Positions 53,605-62,956 of a stretch of 64,000 nt of DNA are shown here, piece by piece. The first letter of the stretch is position 1, and every line of letters begins with the position of its first letter. Source of the DNA: Flavobacteriaceae bacterium UBA1682 (GTDB taxonomy: Bacteria; Bacteroidota; Bacteroidia; Flavobacteriales; Flavobacteriaceae); contig DCKE01000029.1 in NCBI GenBank assembly GCA_002320285.1, forward strand, positions 92,801 through 156,800, written 5' to 3'. Under the pieces are notes generated by a model, which did not search any database, was not told the DNA's origin, and worked only from the letters and a program-made list of their open reading frames with translations. A program made the position numbers and the translations under genes.

Positions 53605-54684
53605 TTAGTTAGGTAAGATTTCAATCTCAAACATCTTATCCCAGTTTTTTCCTGTTACAAAAAACGTTTTTGTTTTTGGATTGTACGCAATACCGTTTAA
53701 CACATCGATATCCGGGTGATAAGTAACCATAGTTCGTAAAGTAGAAAGGTCAATCGCTCCTTCTACAGCACCGTTTTTGGGATTTATTATCGCTATACCA
53801 TTTTCACCGTATATATTAGCATAGATTTTTCCATCAACCCATTCCATTTCGTTGATAGCTCCAATTTTGACATTATTTGTATAGATATTGATGTAATCTA
53901 CTTGTTTAAACGTCTCTGGATCTACGATATATACCCTTTCTGATCCGTCGCTCATATACAAATGAGTTCCATCATTGGTTAATCCCCAGCCTTCCATCGC
54001 TTTAAAATAGGGGATAGTTTTTTCTCGGACGAGGGTTTCTGCGTTATAAACGTAAGCCTCGTTGTTTTTATAGGTCAACTGATAAATTTTGTTGTTGAGT
54101 ACCGTTGCGCCTTCTGCAAATACACTTTCGGGCAGCTCTACAATTTTTAATACTTTACCGGTTTTATAATCTACTTTTCGGATACTTGAAATGCCTTTTA
54201 TTCCCGTACTGTTACCTGCACCATTACCAGTGCTCTCGATTAAAACGCCGTCTAGGAATTCTAGACCTTGTGTATAGGCTTTGATATCATGCGGAAAAGT
54301 ATTGACAATCTTGTATTGTAGTACTTTTGGTGCCACTGCTGATGCTAATTCTATTCGAGTGGTTGCTTCAATAGGAGTGCTGGATTGGTAGATAACAGCC
54401 TTAATTAAAATAGACCCTAATTTTTCATTGTCAAGAGGAAAATTTAATAGTTCATTCTTCTGGGTCGAGCCGATTTTTTTGTCGTTTAAAAAGTAAGCGA
54501 CAGAATCAATAGGAGATTCCTTAGGATTGACAATAGTCAATTTTAATGCGTCGTTCGAGTGGTAAACCTGTTTTAAATGGCTTGTATCTATGCTAAATGA
54601 ATTTTCTTCGGAATTTTTTTTGTCTCCACAAGAAAAAAATGCAGCACTTAAGGTTAAGGCTATAAGAAGGTTATGTTTTTTCAT
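53605..54684 (-). CDS. Glutaminyl-peptide cyclotransferase, lipoprotein form
   Basis: This enzyme turns N-terminal glutamine of peptides into pyroglutamate. The 359-residue product has a lipoprotein signal (SAAFFSC, Cys at about residue 19) and an unassigned Ig-like N-terminal region (about 25-110). The glutamine cyclotransferase five-bladed propeller domain (PF05096 type) follows, from VLQYKIVNTFPHDIKAYTQG onward. Conserved segments are YTQGLEFLDG, ESTGNGAG, GWGLTNDGTHLYMSDGS, INEMEWVDGKIYANIY and LNGIAYNPKTKTFFVTGKNW. In Bacteroidota most exported proteins start with Gln after signal cleavage, so the enzyme may protect them. It is divergent from the SRP RNA gene. Confidence 0.92.
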   Translation of the reverse strand: MKKHNLLIALTLSAAFFSCGDKKNSEENSFSIDTSHLKQVYHSNDALKLTIVNPKESPIDSVAYFLNDKKIGSTQKNELLNFPLDNEKLGSILIKAVIYQSSTPIEATTRIELASAVAPKVLQYKIVNTFPHDIKAYTQGLEFLDGVLIESTGNGAGNSTGIKGISSIRKVDYKTGKVLKIVELPESVFAEGATVLNNKIYQLTYKNNEAYVYNAETLVREKTIPYFKAMEGWGLTNDGTHLYMSDGSERVYIVDPETFKQVDYINIYTNNVKIGAINEMEWVDGKIYANIYGENGIAIINPKNGAVEGAIDLSTLRTMVTYHPDIDVLNGIAYNPKTKTFFVTGKNWDKMFEIEILPN

Positions 54685-54710
54685 TTCAATTTTATATTTT
54701 GTACAAGATA

Positions 54711-54745
54711 CAAATCTACTTTAAATCTTACAAATCACTTGCAAA
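54711..54745 (-). promoter_or_regulatory. Candidate promoter for glutaminyl cyclotransferase
   Basis: On the minus strand: TTTG (54745-54742), 23 bases, TAGATTTG (54718-54711). It abuts the -33 box of the divergent SRP RNA promoter. Confidence 0.5.
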
Positions 54746-54768
54746 AATATAAAAAGATTGTATCTTTG
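54739..54768 (+). promoter_or_regulatory. Promoter of the SRP RNA gene
   Basis: TTG (54739-54741), 19 bases, TATCTTTG (54761-54768). The RNA 5' end at 54773 fits this spacing exactly. Confidence 0.75.
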
Positions 54769-54772
54769 CACT

Positions 54773-54866
54773 GGCAAGTCCTACACGACCAGCTCCTATA
54801 GAATCCTCCAGGGTGGGAACGCAGCAAAGGTATGTGGTTGTAGCGGTGCGATGTAGGTCGCTTGCC
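54773..54866 (+). ncRNA. ffs: Signal recognition particle RNA (4.5S, small type)
   Basis: This is the RNA scaffold of the signal recognition particle, which binds Ffh and targets membrane and secreted proteins. The ends pair (GGCAAG at 54773-54778 with CTTGCC at 54861-54866). Inner helices run ACACGACC...GGTTGTAG-like to the conserved apical domain: CCAGG, then GGAA tetraloop and AGCA, as in all bacterial SRP RNAs (TCCAGGGTGGGAACGCAGCA). The length of 94 bases is typical of the small form. There is no Alu domain. Confidence 0.93.
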
Positions 54867-54872
54867 ATCTTT

Positions 54873-54897
54873 TAATCTTCCTCTTAGGGAGATTTTT
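54873..54897 (+). terminator. Terminator of the SRP RNA gene
   Basis: AATCTTCC and GGGAGATT pair around TCTTA with imperfections, followed by a run of T. Confidence 0.65.
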
Positions 54898-55117
54898 TGC
54901 TTTAAAACAGTTTGGTTTTTTAAACACCAACTTCTTGTTGATTCCCCTAGTCGGTAATGAGTTCCGACTTCAATTAAAGCAGCCTTTTTTAGGATAAGCT
55001 GGACTACCGCTGTTCAGGACCTGTTTTCTGGAAATATTTTCGCTGTACTGGCTGTCATTTTATAAAAATGACGACTCACAATTCCTTACTTAAAAATTAA
55101 TTAAATCAATAATTTGG
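54898..55117. other. Structured non-coding region between ffs and tamB
   Basis: No reading frame. It contains three successive small hairpins: TTGGT/ACCAA (about 54912-54930), AGTCGG/CCGACT (54949-54954 with 54964-54969) and GTCATTTT/AAAATGAC (55054-55072). Function unknown. Confidence 0.4.
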
Positions 55118-55147
55118 TTGGCTACCAGTTCTTTTTTGTTATTTTTG
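55118..55147 (+). promoter_or_regulatory. Promoter of tamB-tamL
   Basis: TTG (55118-55120), 19 bases, TATTTTTG (55140-55147). The predicted start near 55154 leaves a leader of about 13 bases before the TTG start codon. Confidence 0.6.
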
Positions 55148-55166
55148 TTCATAAAAAGCAGCTATT

Positions 55167-58100
55167 TTGAAGAAAATATTCGTAAAATCAGCCAAGATAA
55201 TAGCGGGAATTCTTCTTTCTATTCTCTTGTTGTTTGTGGTGCTCGTCATTTTAATACAAATTCCTTCTGTACAGAATAAAATTAAAGATCAAGCGATACA
55301 GTATTTAGAAGGAAAAATCGGAACCAAAGTAGCGCTTCAGCGCATAGAAATCGGCTTTCCCAAAAAAATCGTAGTCAAAGGACTTTACTTGGAATCTCAA
55401 CAGCAAGATACGTTGCTCTATGCCGAAAATTTAGCGGTAGATATCAGTTTATTCAAACTGTTAAACAATACAGTTGAAATAAACTCCATTACCTTGGATC
55501 AATTTGTTGCACATGTCGCCAGAGATAAAAATCAACGATTTAACTTTGATTATATCATCGATGCCTTTGCTAGCGAAGATGAACCAGATAAAGAATCCAA
55601 GCCCTTCGCCATTTCATTAGATCGTATTGAATTAAATAAAATATTAGTGACCTTCGACGATCAATATGGAGGTAATGACTTGTATTTAAAATTGAATAGA
55701 TTTTCAACTAGAGTCAAACGCTTCGATTTGGAGCAATTCATCTTTAGTGTACCGAAGATTAATCTGGACGGTGTTGATGTTCGTTTTAAACGAACTGTCG
55801 TAGATCCGTTAGAAAGTGTAGTTGTTCAAAAAACAGACTCCATATCAGAAGGTAAAGTTTTGGATTTACAGCTTCGGGATATTAACTTGACCAACATCAA
55901 AGTGGAATATGACGATGCCGTTTCGGAGATTTATTCCAAGCTCGATTTAAATAATTTAGAGCTCAATATAGATAAATTAGATTTTGCTAACCAAAATGTG
56001 GTGATTGATGCGTTGAGTGTTGAGGATACTAAGGCCGTTGTACGTTTGTTAAAAAGCAAGAAGGTATCGCCAGCGGCTGTTGTTAAAGAGAATGCGACGA
56101 AAACAACTGAAGTGAGTAATCCATGGAATCTTACTTTGGGTCAATTGAAATTGCAGGGACTCGCAGTACAATTTGACGATGAGAATGCACCCAAGCAAAA
56201 GCTGGGCATGGACTACAAACATTTGGATTTCCCGGTTTTAAATTTAGAATTAGACGATTTCCATTTTGCTCCAAATAATATCTCGGGAGCTATAAAGAGT
56301 GCATTAATACAGGAGAAGAGTGGTTTAGATATTCAAGAATTGAGAACGTATTTTATGTATGGAGCACAAACGGCATTTTTAAAGGATTTATATTTAAAAA
56401 CGCCACAAACTCTACTGCAACGGGAGGTCGTTTTGAGGTATGAAAATGCAGATGAGTTGACGAGTCACTTGGAAGATCTTGTTGTCGACGCCTCTTTAGT
56501 AGATAGCAAAATAGGTTTTAAGGATATACTACTTTTTGTACCGGATTTAATGAAACAGCCCCTTTTTAAAAATGATCCCAATGGCGTATTGATTGTAGAT
56601 GCGCAGGTTAAAGGACCGCTTAAAGATTTGGAGATCACCAAGTTTTTTATAAAGGGACTCGGTTCTACCTTCGCACAAGTTTCTGGACATATTAAAGGAT
56701 TGCCGAATGTGGATAAAGCGGTATTTGATCTGGATATTAAAGATTTTCAGACCACAGCAAAAGATATATTAACCATCGTTCCTAAGGGCACCGTGCCCGC
56801 AAATATTCAACTGCCGGCATTGCTGTCTCTAAAAGGAACTTTTAAAGGAGGTATCAGTAACTTTAATACCAATTTAAAATTGAATTCGAGTTATGGAGCA
56901 GTTTCTTTAATTGCTCAATTGGATCAGCGTCTAAAAAACAAGGAAAAGTATCGTGTAGATGCAGTGGTTAACAAGTTTGATGTAGGCCGATTGATTAAAA
57001 ATGATTCTTTAGGTAAAATTAGTTTGACAGCGGTAGCATCTGGTCAAAGTTTTAATCCGAAAACCGCCAATGCAACCTTGTCAGGACATTTGTTAGAAGC
57101 GCAATTCAATGGATATAATTACAAGGATTTATTGATTTCTGGACAAGTGAAAAGCGGTGCTTATCAATTGCAAACAGAAATGAATGATTCGAATATACAG
57201 TTTGCGATAAAAGCCAGTGGGCAACTCGATGAAAAGAACATGAGTTTGATGATGGACGGAGATTTTGTCAAAGTCGATTTATGGAAATTAAAACTGACCG
57301 ATCAACCTCTAGCCTTTAAAGGGTTGGTAACGGCTAATTTCTCCGATTTAAATCCCGATTATTTGAATGGAGACTTAAATGTTGATGATTTTGCTTTAGC
57401 AAATGGACAAGATGTATATAAATTAAATAAGATAACCCTTAAGGCAGTTTCCGATGAGTCTTCTAATTCAATAGTGTTGAATTCGCAATTAGTGGATGCT
57501 TCAATAACTGGGAAATACCAATTAACAAAACTTCCCGAAGCGTTGAAAAAAACCTTCTCCACCTATTTTGACCTCGAAAAAAACAAGAAAAAGTCTGTTT
57601 CAGTATCAAAGAGTAGTACAAAAAAGAAGGAAGTTATCGCACAGGAAAAAGATCAGGAAGTCAACCTTAAATTAACTGTAAAAAACGATCCTATATTGGC
57701 GAAATTTTTACCAGATTTAAAGAGTTTTGGAAATATACAAGCGGACGGAAAATATTTGTCTGCTCAAGACTATATTGCTTTCACAGCTAATGTTCCCGAT
57801 ATAGAGTACGGTAAAAACAAAGTTTCTAATATCAGTTTTGAATTGCTGCCGAAAAATCAAACTCTAAAATATAATTTTGCCGTTGATAAGGTGCAGAGTG
57901 AAAGTTTTGTGATCAATCAAGTTATTTTAGATGGTGATATGCATAATAATATATTGAACTATGATTTAGAGATTAAAGACTCTGAAAATGAAGTTCAATA
58001 TGGTTTGGAGGGAAGTCTGGAAACCTTGGCCGATTATATGCAGGTTAAATTAAATCCCAATGCGCTGAAATTAAACTATCAAAATTGGAGCGTTAAACCG

Positions 58101-60227
58101 GAGAATCAGATTCGATTTACAAACGAGGGAGTTAATGCTCAAGATTTTGTATTGTCCAAGGAGGGAAGTAAGATCGCTTTACAATCTACTACAGCTAGTT
58201 TTGATTCGCCCTTGCAAATCAATTTTATCGATTTTGACATTCAGACCATTACGGAAATGTTTAAGAAAGATGTGACTTTTGCTAAAGGGTTTATAAATGG
58301 GCAGGCTGAGTTGCGCAACATCATGAAAGATCTAGTTTTTGTGTCAGATATCAAAGTGACTAATTTAGAAGTCATGCAGGCCAAAGTCGGCAATTTATCG
58401 ATTGGAGTTAGTAATGAGTTGGAAAATCAGTACGATGCTGAAATAGCATTGTCTGGTCATGGGAATGAAATGACTATGAAGGGATTTTATAAATCGCTGG
58501 ATAAAACCTTTGATTTGCAAATGAATGTCGAGAAGTTGCAAATGGCTACCATAGAAGGTTTTTCAATGGGTAACATTTCAAATGCGGAAGGTTTTTTATC
58601 GGGTAACCTCGATATTAAAGGAAGTACGGACAAACCATCTATACTGGGGAAATTTTTATTTAATCAGGTAGGTATACATGTTGTTCCCTTAAATGCAGAT
58701 TATAAAGATATCAATGAAACGATTGATTTTACACCGACGGGTATTGTTTTACATCGTTTCCAAATTAAGGATGGTGACGACAACAAATTAACGATAGACG
58801 GGCGAGTAAACACCAAGAACTATACCGACTTTAAGTTTGATTTGAGTGTGGTGACCAAAAATTTTAAAGCGATCAATTCTACCGAAAAAGACAACGATTT
58901 TTTCTACGGAGATTTGTATTTAGATGCCGATTTGAAAATCAAAGGTGATCTAAATAAACCAGAGGTCAATGGAAAAATTGGTATAGATAAAAACACCAAG
59001 TTTACGGTAGTGATGCCACAGCAAGATCCTTCCATTGCCGATCGTGAAGGTATTGTTGAGTTTATCGATCAACGCGATCAAAAATTGTTGGAGACCGTAC
59101 AAATTGAAAATAAAGTCAACGAGTCTAATGTAAAGGGTATGGAAGTTTTTGTCGACATTCAAATCGACAAAGAAGCCGAATTGATTTTGGTTATTGACAA
59201 AGTTAATGGCGATATGTTAAAGCTTAAAGGGGAAGCGGATTTAACTGGAGGAATAGATCCGTCTGGGAAAACGACTTTAACGGGGAAATATGAGTTTTCA
59301 GAAGGTTCATATGAGATGTCATTTAATTTTATCAAAAGAAAATTTGATATTCAAAAGGGCAGTAGTATCGTCTGGACGGGCGAGCCTACTATGGCTACTT
59401 TAGATTTGACCGCAATCTATACCGTTAAGACAGCTCCAATTGATCTTTTGGAAGCACAACTATCGGGTTTAACACCAATGATTAAAAACACTTACAAACA
59501 AAAAATACCTTTCCAAACGCTTTTGATGATGAAGGGGGAGTTGCTTAAGCCCGAAATTAGTTTTGACATTACCTTGCCAGAAAACAACAATTCGGTTTCA
59601 TCGGAAGTTTTGGCCAATACCAAAGCGAAATTAGAGCAATTGCGCTTGCAACCTTCAGAGATGAATAAACAGGTGTTTGCCTTGTTATTACTGAGCCGTT
59701 TTGTTGGAGAAAACCCTTTTGAAAGTGAAGCTGGAGGAATGAGTGCAGAGTCGATGGCTCGACAAAGTGTCAGTAAAATATTGTCCGATCAGTTGAATAA
59801 CTTGGCCGGAGATTTGATTGCCGGTGTAGAAATGGACTTTGATTTACAGTCGACTGAAGATTATAGTTCTGGAGAAAAGGAAAATCGTACCGACTTAAAT
59901 GTAGGTTTGTCCAAGCGTATGTTAGACGATCGATTAAAGGTTACTATTGGAAGTAGTTTTGGTTTAGAGGGATCGGAACGTCAGAACGAGCAATCTACCA
60001 ATATTGCTGGCGATTTGTCTGCCGAGTATATGTTGTCAAAAGACGGTCGATATATGTTAAGGGCATATCGAAAAAATCAATACCAAGTTGCTTTACAAGG
60101 TCAGGTTATCGAAACGGGTGTAGGATTTATTATCACGATGAATTACGAACATTTTAGAGAGCTGTTTGAACGCAGTAAAGAGAGAAAAACATTGAGACGT
60201 CAATCAAAAAAGGAAACAAATGAATAA
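55167..60227 (+). CDS. tamB: TamB-like translocation/assembly module protein (DUF490)
   Basis: This is a 1686-residue envelope-spanning protein. An N-terminal membrane anchor (about 8-35; KIIAGILLSILLLFVVLVILI) is followed by a very long series of amphipathic beta-strands forming a grooved beta-helix like AsmA/TamB/VPS13 proteins. The C-terminal DUF490 domain (about 1290-1650, with ANTKAKLEQLRLQPSEMNKQ) marks it as TamB. These proteins carry phospholipids, or help insert outer-membrane proteins, between inner and outer membranes. The start codon is TTG at 55167; there is no other start before the anchor. Its 3' end overlaps tamL by 8 bases. Confidence 0.93.
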   Translation: MKKIFVKSAKIIAGILLSILLLFVVLVILIQIPSVQNKIKDQAIQYLEGKIGTKVALQRIEIGFPKKIVVKGLYLESQQQDTLLYAENLAVDISLFKLLNNTVEINSITLDQFVAHVARDKNQRFNFDYIIDAFASEDEPDKESKPFAISLDRIELNKILVTFDDQYGGNDLYLKLNRFSTRVKRFDLEQFIFSVPKINLDGVDVRFKRTVVDPLESVVVQKTDSISEGKVLDLQLRDINLTNIKVEYDDAVSEIYSKLDLNNLELNIDKLDFANQNVVIDALSVEDTKAVVRLLKSKKVSPAAVVKENATKTTEVSNPWNLTLGQLKLQGLAVQFDDENAPKQKLGMDYKHLDFPVLNLELDDFHFAPNNISGAIKSALIQEKSGLDIQELRTYFMYGAQTAFLKDLYLKTPQTLLQREVVLRYENADELTSHLEDLVVDASLVDSKIGFKDILLFVPDLMKQPLFKNDPNGVLIVDAQVKGPLKDLEITKFFIKGLGSTFAQVSGHIKGLPNVDKAVFDLDIKDFQTTAKDILTIVPKGTVPANIQLPALLSLKGTFKGGISNFNTNLKLNSSYGAVSLIAQLDQRLKNKEKYRVDAVVNKFDVGRLIKNDSLGKISLTAVASGQSFNPKTANATLSGHLLEAQFNGYNYKDLLISGQVKSGAYQLQTEMNDSNIQFAIKASGQLDEKNMSLMMDGDFVKVDLWKLKLTDQPLAFKGLVTANFSDLNPDYLNGDLNVDDFALANGQDVYKLNKITLKAVSDESSNSIVLNSQLVDASITGKYQLTKLPEALKKTFSTYFDLEKNKKKSVSVSKSSTKKKEVIAQEKDQEVNLKLTVKNDPILAKFLPDLKSFGNIQADGKYLSAQDYIAFTANVPDIEYGKNKVSNISFELLPKNQTLKYNFAVDKVQSESFVINQVILDGDMHNNILNYDLEIKDSENEVQYGLEGSLETLADYMQVKLNPNALKLNYQNWSVKPENQIRFTNEGVNAQDFVLSKEGSKIALQSTTASFDSPLQINFIDFDIQTITEMFKKDVTFAKGFINGQAELRNIMKDLVFVSDIKVTNLEVMQAKVGNLSIGVSNELENQYDAEIALSGHGNEMTMKGFYKSLDKTFDLQMNVEKLQMATIEGFSMGNISNAEGFLSGNLDIKGSTDKPSILGKFLFNQVGIHVVPLNADYKDINETIDFTPTGIVLHRFQIKDGDDNKLTIDGRVNTKNYTDFKFDLSVVTKNFKAINSTEKDNDFFYGDLYLDADLKIKGDLNKPEVNGKIGIDKNTKFTVVMPQQDPSIADREGIVEFIDQRDQKLLETVQIENKVNESNVKGMEVFVDIQIDKEAELILVIDKVNGDMLKLKGEADLTGGIDPSGKTTLTGKYEFSEGSYEMSFNFIKRKFDIQKGSSIVWTGEPTMATLDLTAIYTVKTAPIDLLEAQLSGLTPMIKNTYKQKIPFQTLLMMKGELLKPEISFDITLPENNNSVSSEVLANTKAKLEQLRLQPSEMNKQVFALLLLSRFVGENPFESEAGGMSAESMARQSVSKILSDQLNNLAGDLIAGVEMDFDLQSTEDYSSGEKENRTDLNVGLSKRMLDDRLKVTIGSSFGLEGSERQNEQSTNIAGDLSAEYMLSKDGRYMLRAYRKNQYQVALQGQVIETGVGFIITMNYEHFRELFERSKERKTLRRQSKKETNE

Positions 60228-62523
60228 GGTTTATAAGCTGATCGGAGGATTGATGTTGTTGGCTATGGGATTAAATTCATGTAGTAATACACGCTATTTA
60301 AAATCGGGTGAATTGCTCTATGTTGGCGCTGAAATAAAGATTGAAGATGATTCGCTATCGAAGAGTCAAAAGAAAGAATTAAAATCTAGTTTGGAGGAAT
60401 TGGTGCGACCTAAGCCCAATAAAAAAATATTGGGTTTGCGTCCCAAGCTGTATTTCTATAATTTAGCAGGAGAGCCCAAAAAAGAGAAGGGAATTCGCCA
60501 TTGGATGCGCAACAAATTGGGCGAGGCTCCAGTGTTATTTGGTAAGGTGGATTTAGAGTATAACGAATCCATTATGTCTAACTATGCCGAAAATCAAGGT
60601 TATTTTAATACGACAGTATCCTCTGATACGGTGGTTAAAAACAAGAAAGTAGAAGCGGTTTATACCGTTAAAACTAAAAATGCTTTTTTGATCCGCAACA
60701 TTACTTTTGTATCGGATTCTACAGCCCTTCAGAACGAAATTTATAAGATGAAAAGGCGCAGTTTACTTAAGAAAGGACAAGCTTTTAATTTGGAAGTAGT
60801 CAAAAATGAACGGGTGCGTATCGATAGTCGCTTAAAGGAAAAGGGGTATTATTTTTTTAATCCAGACTATCTGATCGTACAGATCGATAGTACGATAGGA
60901 AAAAATCAAGTCGACTTGTTTGTCAAAGTAAAAGAAACGGCACCTACTTTGGCCAAATCGCCCTATACCATCGATCAAGTAGTGGTATTTACAGACTATT
61001 CTCTAAACGAAAGCAATGTCGAAAAGAGTTCGTGGGACACGATCAAGCCCTATAACGACTTTATTATTGTCGATCCCAATCATCGCTTTCGACCGCAAAT
61101 TTACGATCGAACTTTATATTTTAAGAAAGGCGATTTGTATAACCGTACCAACCACAATTTGACGCTGAATCGCTTGGTTAATTTGGGGACATTTAAGTTT
61201 GTGAAAAATCAATTCACCGTTGCGGATTCGGCCAAACATACCTTAAATTCATTTTACTATTTAACACCAGAAGAACCCAAGTCCATTCGACTGGAATTGT
61301 TGGGCAAAACCAATTCAGCTAGTTATACGGGATCTGAAATCAATGTCAATTGGAGGAATCGAAATTTCTTTAAGGGCGCAGAGTTATTTACCGTTTCAGC
61401 CTATGGAGGTATGGATTTTCAGATGTCCTCAACCAATAAAGGTTATGACGTTTATAAATTTGGTACCGAAGCCAATTTGATATGGCCTAGAATTATATCG
61501 CCTTTTAAATTTCATTCTGCCAGTGGGTTTGTTCCGCGAACCAAAGCGACTTTGGGGTATGAATATCAAAACAGAACAAAATTATATGCCTTGCATTCCT
61601 TTAAAGGATCTTTCGGGTATTTGTGGAAAGAGGATATTAAAAAAGAACACGAACTAAATATCATTGATATTAATTATGTCAGTCCAGAGAAGGTCAGTGA
61701 ACTTTACCTGCAAGAAATTGAGGGTAATGCTTCTCTTCAAAGGGTTTTGGACAAACAGCTCATCTTTGGACCTAAGTATACCTATACGTATACTAATACC
61801 ATGCAGAAATTTAAGAAAAACACCATTTATTATAAAGGGGTTTTAGATCTATCAGCCAACCTTACGGGTTTGTTGATGAAAGCCAATGAAGAGGAGGGGG
61901 AGCAAAAATCAATTTTAGGTGTTCCCTTTAGTCAGTATGTCAAAGTAGAAAATGATTTTAGATATTACAGACGTTTGACAAAAAATTCTCAACTGGCTAC
62001 TAGAGTTGTTGCAGGTATAGGTATTCCTTATGGGAATTCGGATCAAATGCCTTATATCAAACAATTTTTTGTTGGGGGAACCAACAGTATACGCGCCTTT
62101 AGATCACGTACATTAGGACCTGGTAGCTTTAATCCAACCCTTAATACTTCAGGCGGTTTTGTACCTGATCAAGCTGGAGATATCACTTTGGAGCTCAACT
62201 TGGAGTATCGTGCAAAATTATTTAGTATCGTGCATGGTGCTTTATTTGTCGATGCTGGAAATATTTGGCTATTGCATGATGATGTAGACAAACCAGGGGG
62301 TAAAATTTCAAAAGATTTTTATAAAGAGTTGGCAGTAGGAGCTGGTTTCGGTTTGCGTTTTGATATTTCTTTCTTAGTGGTGCGAACCGATTTGGCTTTT
62401 CCTATTCGCATTCCATACTTGCCGGAAGGCGATCGTTGGACCTTGGATAAGGTTGATTTCGGTGACAGTCGATGGAGAAAAGACAATCTGATTTTTAATT
62501 TAGCTATCGGTTACCCATTTTAG
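60220..62523 (+). CDS. tamL: TamL, Omp85-family outer-membrane lipoprotein
   Basis: This is the partner of TamB in the outer membrane. The 767-residue product has a lipoprotein signal (LAMGLNSC, Cys at about residue 21), which separates TamL from proteobacterial TamA. POTRA-like domains (about 30-330) are followed by a 16-stranded Omp85 barrel (about 370-767). The barrel carries the conserved QFFVGGTNSIRAFRSRTLGPG segment (the VRGF/Y-like L6 motif) and ends with NLIFNLAIGYPF. Its ATG at 60220 overlaps the tamB stop (ATGAATAA), which signals tight coupling. Confidence 0.93.
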   Translation: MNKVYKLIGGLMLLAMGLNSCSNTRYLKSGELLYVGAEIKIEDDSLSKSQKKELKSSLEELVRPKPNKKILGLRPKLYFYNLAGEPKKEKGIRHWMRNKLGEAPVLFGKVDLEYNESIMSNYAENQGYFNTTVSSDTVVKNKKVEAVYTVKTKNAFLIRNITFVSDSTALQNEIYKMKRRSLLKKGQAFNLEVVKNERVRIDSRLKEKGYYFFNPDYLIVQIDSTIGKNQVDLFVKVKETAPTLAKSPYTIDQVVVFTDYSLNESNVEKSSWDTIKPYNDFIIVDPNHRFRPQIYDRTLYFKKGDLYNRTNHNLTLNRLVNLGTFKFVKNQFTVADSAKHTLNSFYYLTPEEPKSIRLELLGKTNSASYTGSEINVNWRNRNFFKGAELFTVSAYGGMDFQMSSTNKGYDVYKFGTEANLIWPRIISPFKFHSASGFVPRTKATLGYEYQNRTKLYALHSFKGSFGYLWKEDIKKEHELNIIDINYVSPEKVSELYLQEIEGNASLQRVLDKQLIFGPKYTYTYTNTMQKFKKNTIYYKGVLDLSANLTGLLMKANEEEGEQKSILGVPFSQYVKVENDFRYYRRLTKNSQLATRVVAGIGIPYGNSDQMPYIKQFFVGGTNSIRAFRSRTLGPGSFNPTLNTSGGFVPDQAGDITLELNLEYRAKLFSIVHGALFVDAGNIWLLHDDVDKPGGKISKDFYKELAVGAGFGLRFDISFLVVRTDLAFPIRIPYLPEGDRWTLDKVDFGDSRWRKDNLIFNLAIGYPF

Positions 62524-62656
62524 GGAGTGGGACTGTGTAGTTTTTCTACAACTTGGGAAAAATTTCACTTTAGCATTTATGGGGTATTAAAACTGTTTTT
62601 AACGTAAATTATTAAAAATCAATATTTTGTGTTTTTTGCGCTTAAATTTTTTTTGA
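62524..62656. other. 3' untranslated region and gap after tamL
   Basis: A+T-rich sequence with no reading frame or strong hairpin; the first part of the 433-base gap between tamL and the response regulator. Confidence 0.4.
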
Positions 62657-62671
62657 TGGCACGATTTTGAT
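62657..62671 (+). promoter_or_regulatory. Sigma-54-like promoter upstream of a possible small RNA
   Basis: TGGCACG-ATT-TTGAT. The -24 box is a full match; the -12 box TTG is one base closer than the usual TGGCACGnnnnTTGC and has A in place of C. A start near 62681 is predicted. Confidence 0.4.
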
Positions 62672-62680
62672 ACTATAGTT

Positions 62681-62868
62681 AAGTGTAAAAGTGTTATGAA
62701 AAATAGTTTTTTATTAGTGGTTGTCGATACAGCGCATTAATGTAAAAACGTTGCTTTGAAAAAGAAAATAGAATAAAGTTTGTTATCAACTTAAAAGGTA
62801 ACACAAGATCGTTAGTAAGGTGATGAAGAGAAATCTTCAAGCAAAGGGAGGCTATAGGCCTCCTTTTG
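62681..62868 (+). ncRNA. Candidate small RNA between tamL and the sigma-54 regulator
   Basis: About 188 bases bounded by a sigma-54-like promoter and a terminator. Near the 3' end is a hairpin with a GAAA loop (GAAGA at 62825-62829 with TCTTC at 62834-62838), then the terminator hairpin. A 14-codon frame (ATG 62696, MKNSFLLVVVDTAH) lies inside, but I see nothing to show it is translated. The separate promoter of the next gene (62921-62928) means the terminator ends an independent transcript or the tamL message. Confidence 0.4.
62843..62867 (+). terminator. Intrinsic terminator upstream of the response regulator
   Basis: AAAGGGAGGC and GCCTCCTTT pair with one bulged G around TATAG, followed by TTTTG. 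The T run is short. Confidence 0.65.
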
Positions 62869-62920
62869 TGGTTATTATGGTTTTTCTTGAATTGCAGTGG
62901 GGCTTGTCCAATAAAAACAC

Positions 62921-62928
62921 TAAATTTG
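62921..62928 (+). promoter_or_regulatory. Promoter -7 element for the sigma-54-dependent regulator
   Basis: TAAATTTG matches TAnnTTTG. A start near 62935 gives a leader of about 22 bases. The TTG boxes upstream are at poor spacing (14 or 26 bases). Confidence 0.5.
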
Positions 62929-62956
62929 TAGCTAAAGAAACTAAAATCAGTTTTAT

